A stretch of DNA of 7,921 nt, taken from NCBI GenBank assembly GCA_012959845.1, contig DUCL01000024.1:1-7921 (forward strand). The letters run 5' to 3'. Position 1 is the stretch's first letter, and each line of letters starts with the position of its first letter. The position numbers were made by a program, and so were the translations under genes. The notes beneath the pieces were generated by a model. That model was given only the letters and a program-made list of their open reading frames with translations, did not search any database and had not been told where the DNA came from. Origin of the DNA: Candidatus Poseidoniales archaeon (GTDB lineage Archaea > Thermoplasmatota > Poseidoniia > Poseidoniales > Poseidoniaceae). Of the stretch, positions 6,805 to 7,921 are shown piece by piece.

Positions 6805-7662
6805 ATGGCAAAAGTCGCATATTATCCAGGTAATACAGCAAGGGCAGCTTCTATGGAAGTTGAGGATTGTATCGTTCCGTTGTGTAAGACGCTTGGAATT
6901 GAGTTAGTTGAAATCCCAAAGGCATCAAGTGATGGTGGCAATATCATCAGTCAAGCATCAGCGAAATTGCAGCATTCTTTGGTTGCTCGTAATCTTGCAC
7001 TTGCTGAGCAAAAAGGCATTGACATCATGACCACTTGCGCAACATCACACGCAATCATGTGTGATACTGCAGATACACTTGCTGCCGATTCTATCTATGC
7101 TTCACAGTTGAATAATCTAATTGCCAGAACTTCTGGAATAGAATACGCTGGTGAATCTAAATCTCGTCATCTTCTTCATTACTTAGTTGAAGAGATTGGT
7201 TTGGATAAAGTGAGAGATGCAGTAGTCAATCCAATCAAACTCAATGTTGCAGGATATTATGGATCTAATATGCAAAGAGAAGGTGCTTGTGGAGATGACG
7301 ATGCATTCCTTCCAAGTTATTTGGAACAACTAATCACTGCATTAGGTGGAGTACCGATTGACTATGAACTAAAATGCCAAAGTGTTGGTGCACCTTCACT
7401 ACTTACTCTTGAGGGAACTGCAATGGCAATGACTGCAGCAGTTCTTTGTGAAGCAAAACAGAATGGTGCTGATATCATGGTTAGCGCTTGTACTATTTCT
7501 CATTCTAACCTTGATTCTTATCAGTCAAGGGCTGGCAAATTAACTGGAAAGGATACTACAATGCCTGTAGTTCATTTGGCAGAATTAGTTGCATTCGCTT
7601 TGGGCCACTATCCGGATAGATTTGCCCAATTAAGAACACGTGCACTTATTATCGGAAGTTGA
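6805..7662 (+). CDS. HdrB/SdhE-like two-CCG-domain protein with most cluster cysteines lost
   Basis: This 285-residue protein follows the template of heterodisulfide reductase subunit B and archaeal SdhE: AYYPGN (5-10), ELVEIPKASSDGG (33-45), 'ARNLALAEQKGIDIM' (61-75), TTCATSH (76-82), then a second copy with YYGSNM (151-156), 'DYELKCQSVGAPS' (186-198) and SACTISHSNLDSYQ (227-240). In the family each repeat supplies five Cys to a noncubane [4Fe-4S] cluster (C, CC, CxxC). Here the first repeat has N10, S42-D43, C78 and S81; the second has S154, S193-V194, C229 and S232. Only the first Cys of each CxxC survives. It begins 10 bases after the SdhB-like fusion gene, the usual SdhB-SdhE/HdrC-HdrB pairing, so a complex between the two is likely. 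Cluster binding, and hence disulfide or quinone reduction of the normal type, looks impossible. No membrane helix is visible; activity unknown. Confidence 0.85.
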   Translation: MAKVAYYPGNTARAASMEVEDCIVPLCKTLGIELVEIPKASSDGGNIISQASAKLQHSLVARNLALAEQKGIDIMTTCATSHAIMCDTADTLAADSIYASQLNNLIARTSGIEYAGESKSRHLLHYLVEEIGLDKVRDAVVNPIKLNVAGYYGSNMQREGACGDDDAFLPSYLEQLITALGGVPIDYELKCQSVGAPSLLTLEGTAMAMTAAVLCEAKQNGADIMVSACTISHSNLDSYQSRAGKLTGKDTTMPVVHLAELVAFALGHYPDRFAQLRTRALIIGS

Positions 7663-7682
7663 ATACTCAAGCATGGAGTATT
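7662..7682. terminator. Hairpin between convergent genes, possible bidirectional terminator
   Basis: AATACTC (7662-7668) pairs perfectly with GAGTATT (7676-7682) around a 7-base loop. The stem begins at the last base of the plus-strand stop codon and contains part of the minus-strand stop codon (7667-7669). On the plus strand it is followed by TTCTTCTAT, a modest pyrimidine tract. On the minus strand the following bases are not T-rich, so termination there is less supported. Confidence 0.4.
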
Positions 7683-7921
7683 TCTTCTATAGTTGAAGCA
7701 GTAGCAGGGCCAATTCCTTCAACCTTTGCCAATTGACTTTGGCTAGCACATAATACAGCCGCTACTGTTCCAAAATGTTCGAGTAATAGTTGCGCCTTTT
7801 TGATACCTAAATTAGGAATTGCTGCAAGAACTTCAACTCGTTGCCTAGATACCAGTTTATTCCACCGCTTGGCCAATGGGCCACTCTCCTCTTGTTGATT
7901 GATTATAGAGAGAATCTCTTT
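7667..7921 (-). CDS. C-terminal tandem helix-hairpin-helix of an Hef/XPF (ERCC4)-type repair protein, 5'-partial
   Basis: The minus-strand frame is open to the right edge, so 84 C-terminal residues are seen (starting KEILSIINQQEESGP). An in-frame TTG at 7876 could be taken as a start but gives a truncated domain and is not needed. The sequence holds two helix-hairpin-helix motifs: 'LAAIPNLGIKKAQLLLEHFG' followed by 'TVAAVLCAS', then 'QLAKVEGIGPATASTIEEIL'. This is the typical end of archaeal Hef and XPF/Mus81-family nucleases, where it binds branched or single-stranded DNA and dimerises. The first hairpin has Asn where Gly is usual (IPNLG). The stretch before it (HhH linker after the nuclease domain) also fits Hef. 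A UvrC C-terminus is an alternative for the HhH pair alone. The catalytic domain lies outside the window. Confidence 0.75.
   Translation of the reverse strand, partial: KEILSIINQQEESGPLAKRWNKLVSRQRVEVLAAIPNLGIKKAQLLLEHFGTVAAVLCASQSQLAKVEGIGPATASTIEEILHA

Noticed and set aside
1..7921. CRISPR arrays, tRNA/rRNA genes, insertion sequences
   Set aside because: No spaced direct repeats, cloverleaf sequences, rRNA segments, transposase frames or terminal inverted repeats were found.

Overview
The window looks like a piece of an archaeal genome, most likely a marine Thermoplasmatota lineage of the Poseidoniales (Marine Group II) type. Four things point there. It has a group II chaperonin (thermosome). 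It has a very large secreted, membrane-anchored protein built of Ig-like repeats, with an Ala/Pro-rich tail ending in a Trp-rich 'GWTMEQW' element. It has an Hef/XPF-type helix-hairpin-helix C-terminus. It also has archaeal-style SDH/HDR-like redox subunits. Strong GGAGGT or GGTGAT ribosome binding sites precede some genes. The lineage is inferred from protein character only; no rRNA or other marker is present.

Layout: (1) 2-2932 (+), the 3' part of a type I-like membrane surface protein, open at the left edge. (2) 2933-3042, a promoter/leader carrying a perfect GGAGGT site. (3) 3043-4674 (+), a thermosome subunit. (4) 4675-4832, a gap with T-runs, an AT-rich promoter candidate and a leader hairpin. 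(5) 4833-6794 (+), a three-part fusion: one-cluster ferredoxin, FMN flavodoxin, and a succinate dehydrogenase iron-sulfur-subunit-like (SdhB/HdrC-like) region. (6) 6805-7662 (+), an HdrB/SdhE-like two-CCG-domain protein, 10 bases downstream and almost certainly in the same operon. (7) 7667-7921 (-), the C-terminal tandem helix-hairpin-helix end of an Hef/XPF-type DNA repair protein. It is convergent with gene 6, and a short hairpin spans both stop codons.

The most interesting part is the gene 5-6 pair. The SdhB-like region keeps the framework of the family ('DGSLAFR', 'PIIRDLIVD', 'GPGVHLQQW..AEDPR', 'DGIW'), yet by eye every cysteine that should hold the [2Fe-2S], [4Fe-4S] and [3Fe-4S] clusters has been replaced. 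The HdrB/SdhE-like partner keeps its two-fold CCG architecture, but has lost four of the five cluster cysteines in each repeat and kept the same single one in both. The ferredoxin and flavodoxin modules fused to the front keep their cofactor-binding residues. I read this as a derived, 'de-clustered' SDH/HDR-type module in which an Fd-FMN head has replaced the internal Fe-S wire, or in which the SDH/HDR scaffold has taken a non-electron-transfer role. The function is not established. The inference rests on alignment from memory of family motifs and needs a profile search and a structure model.
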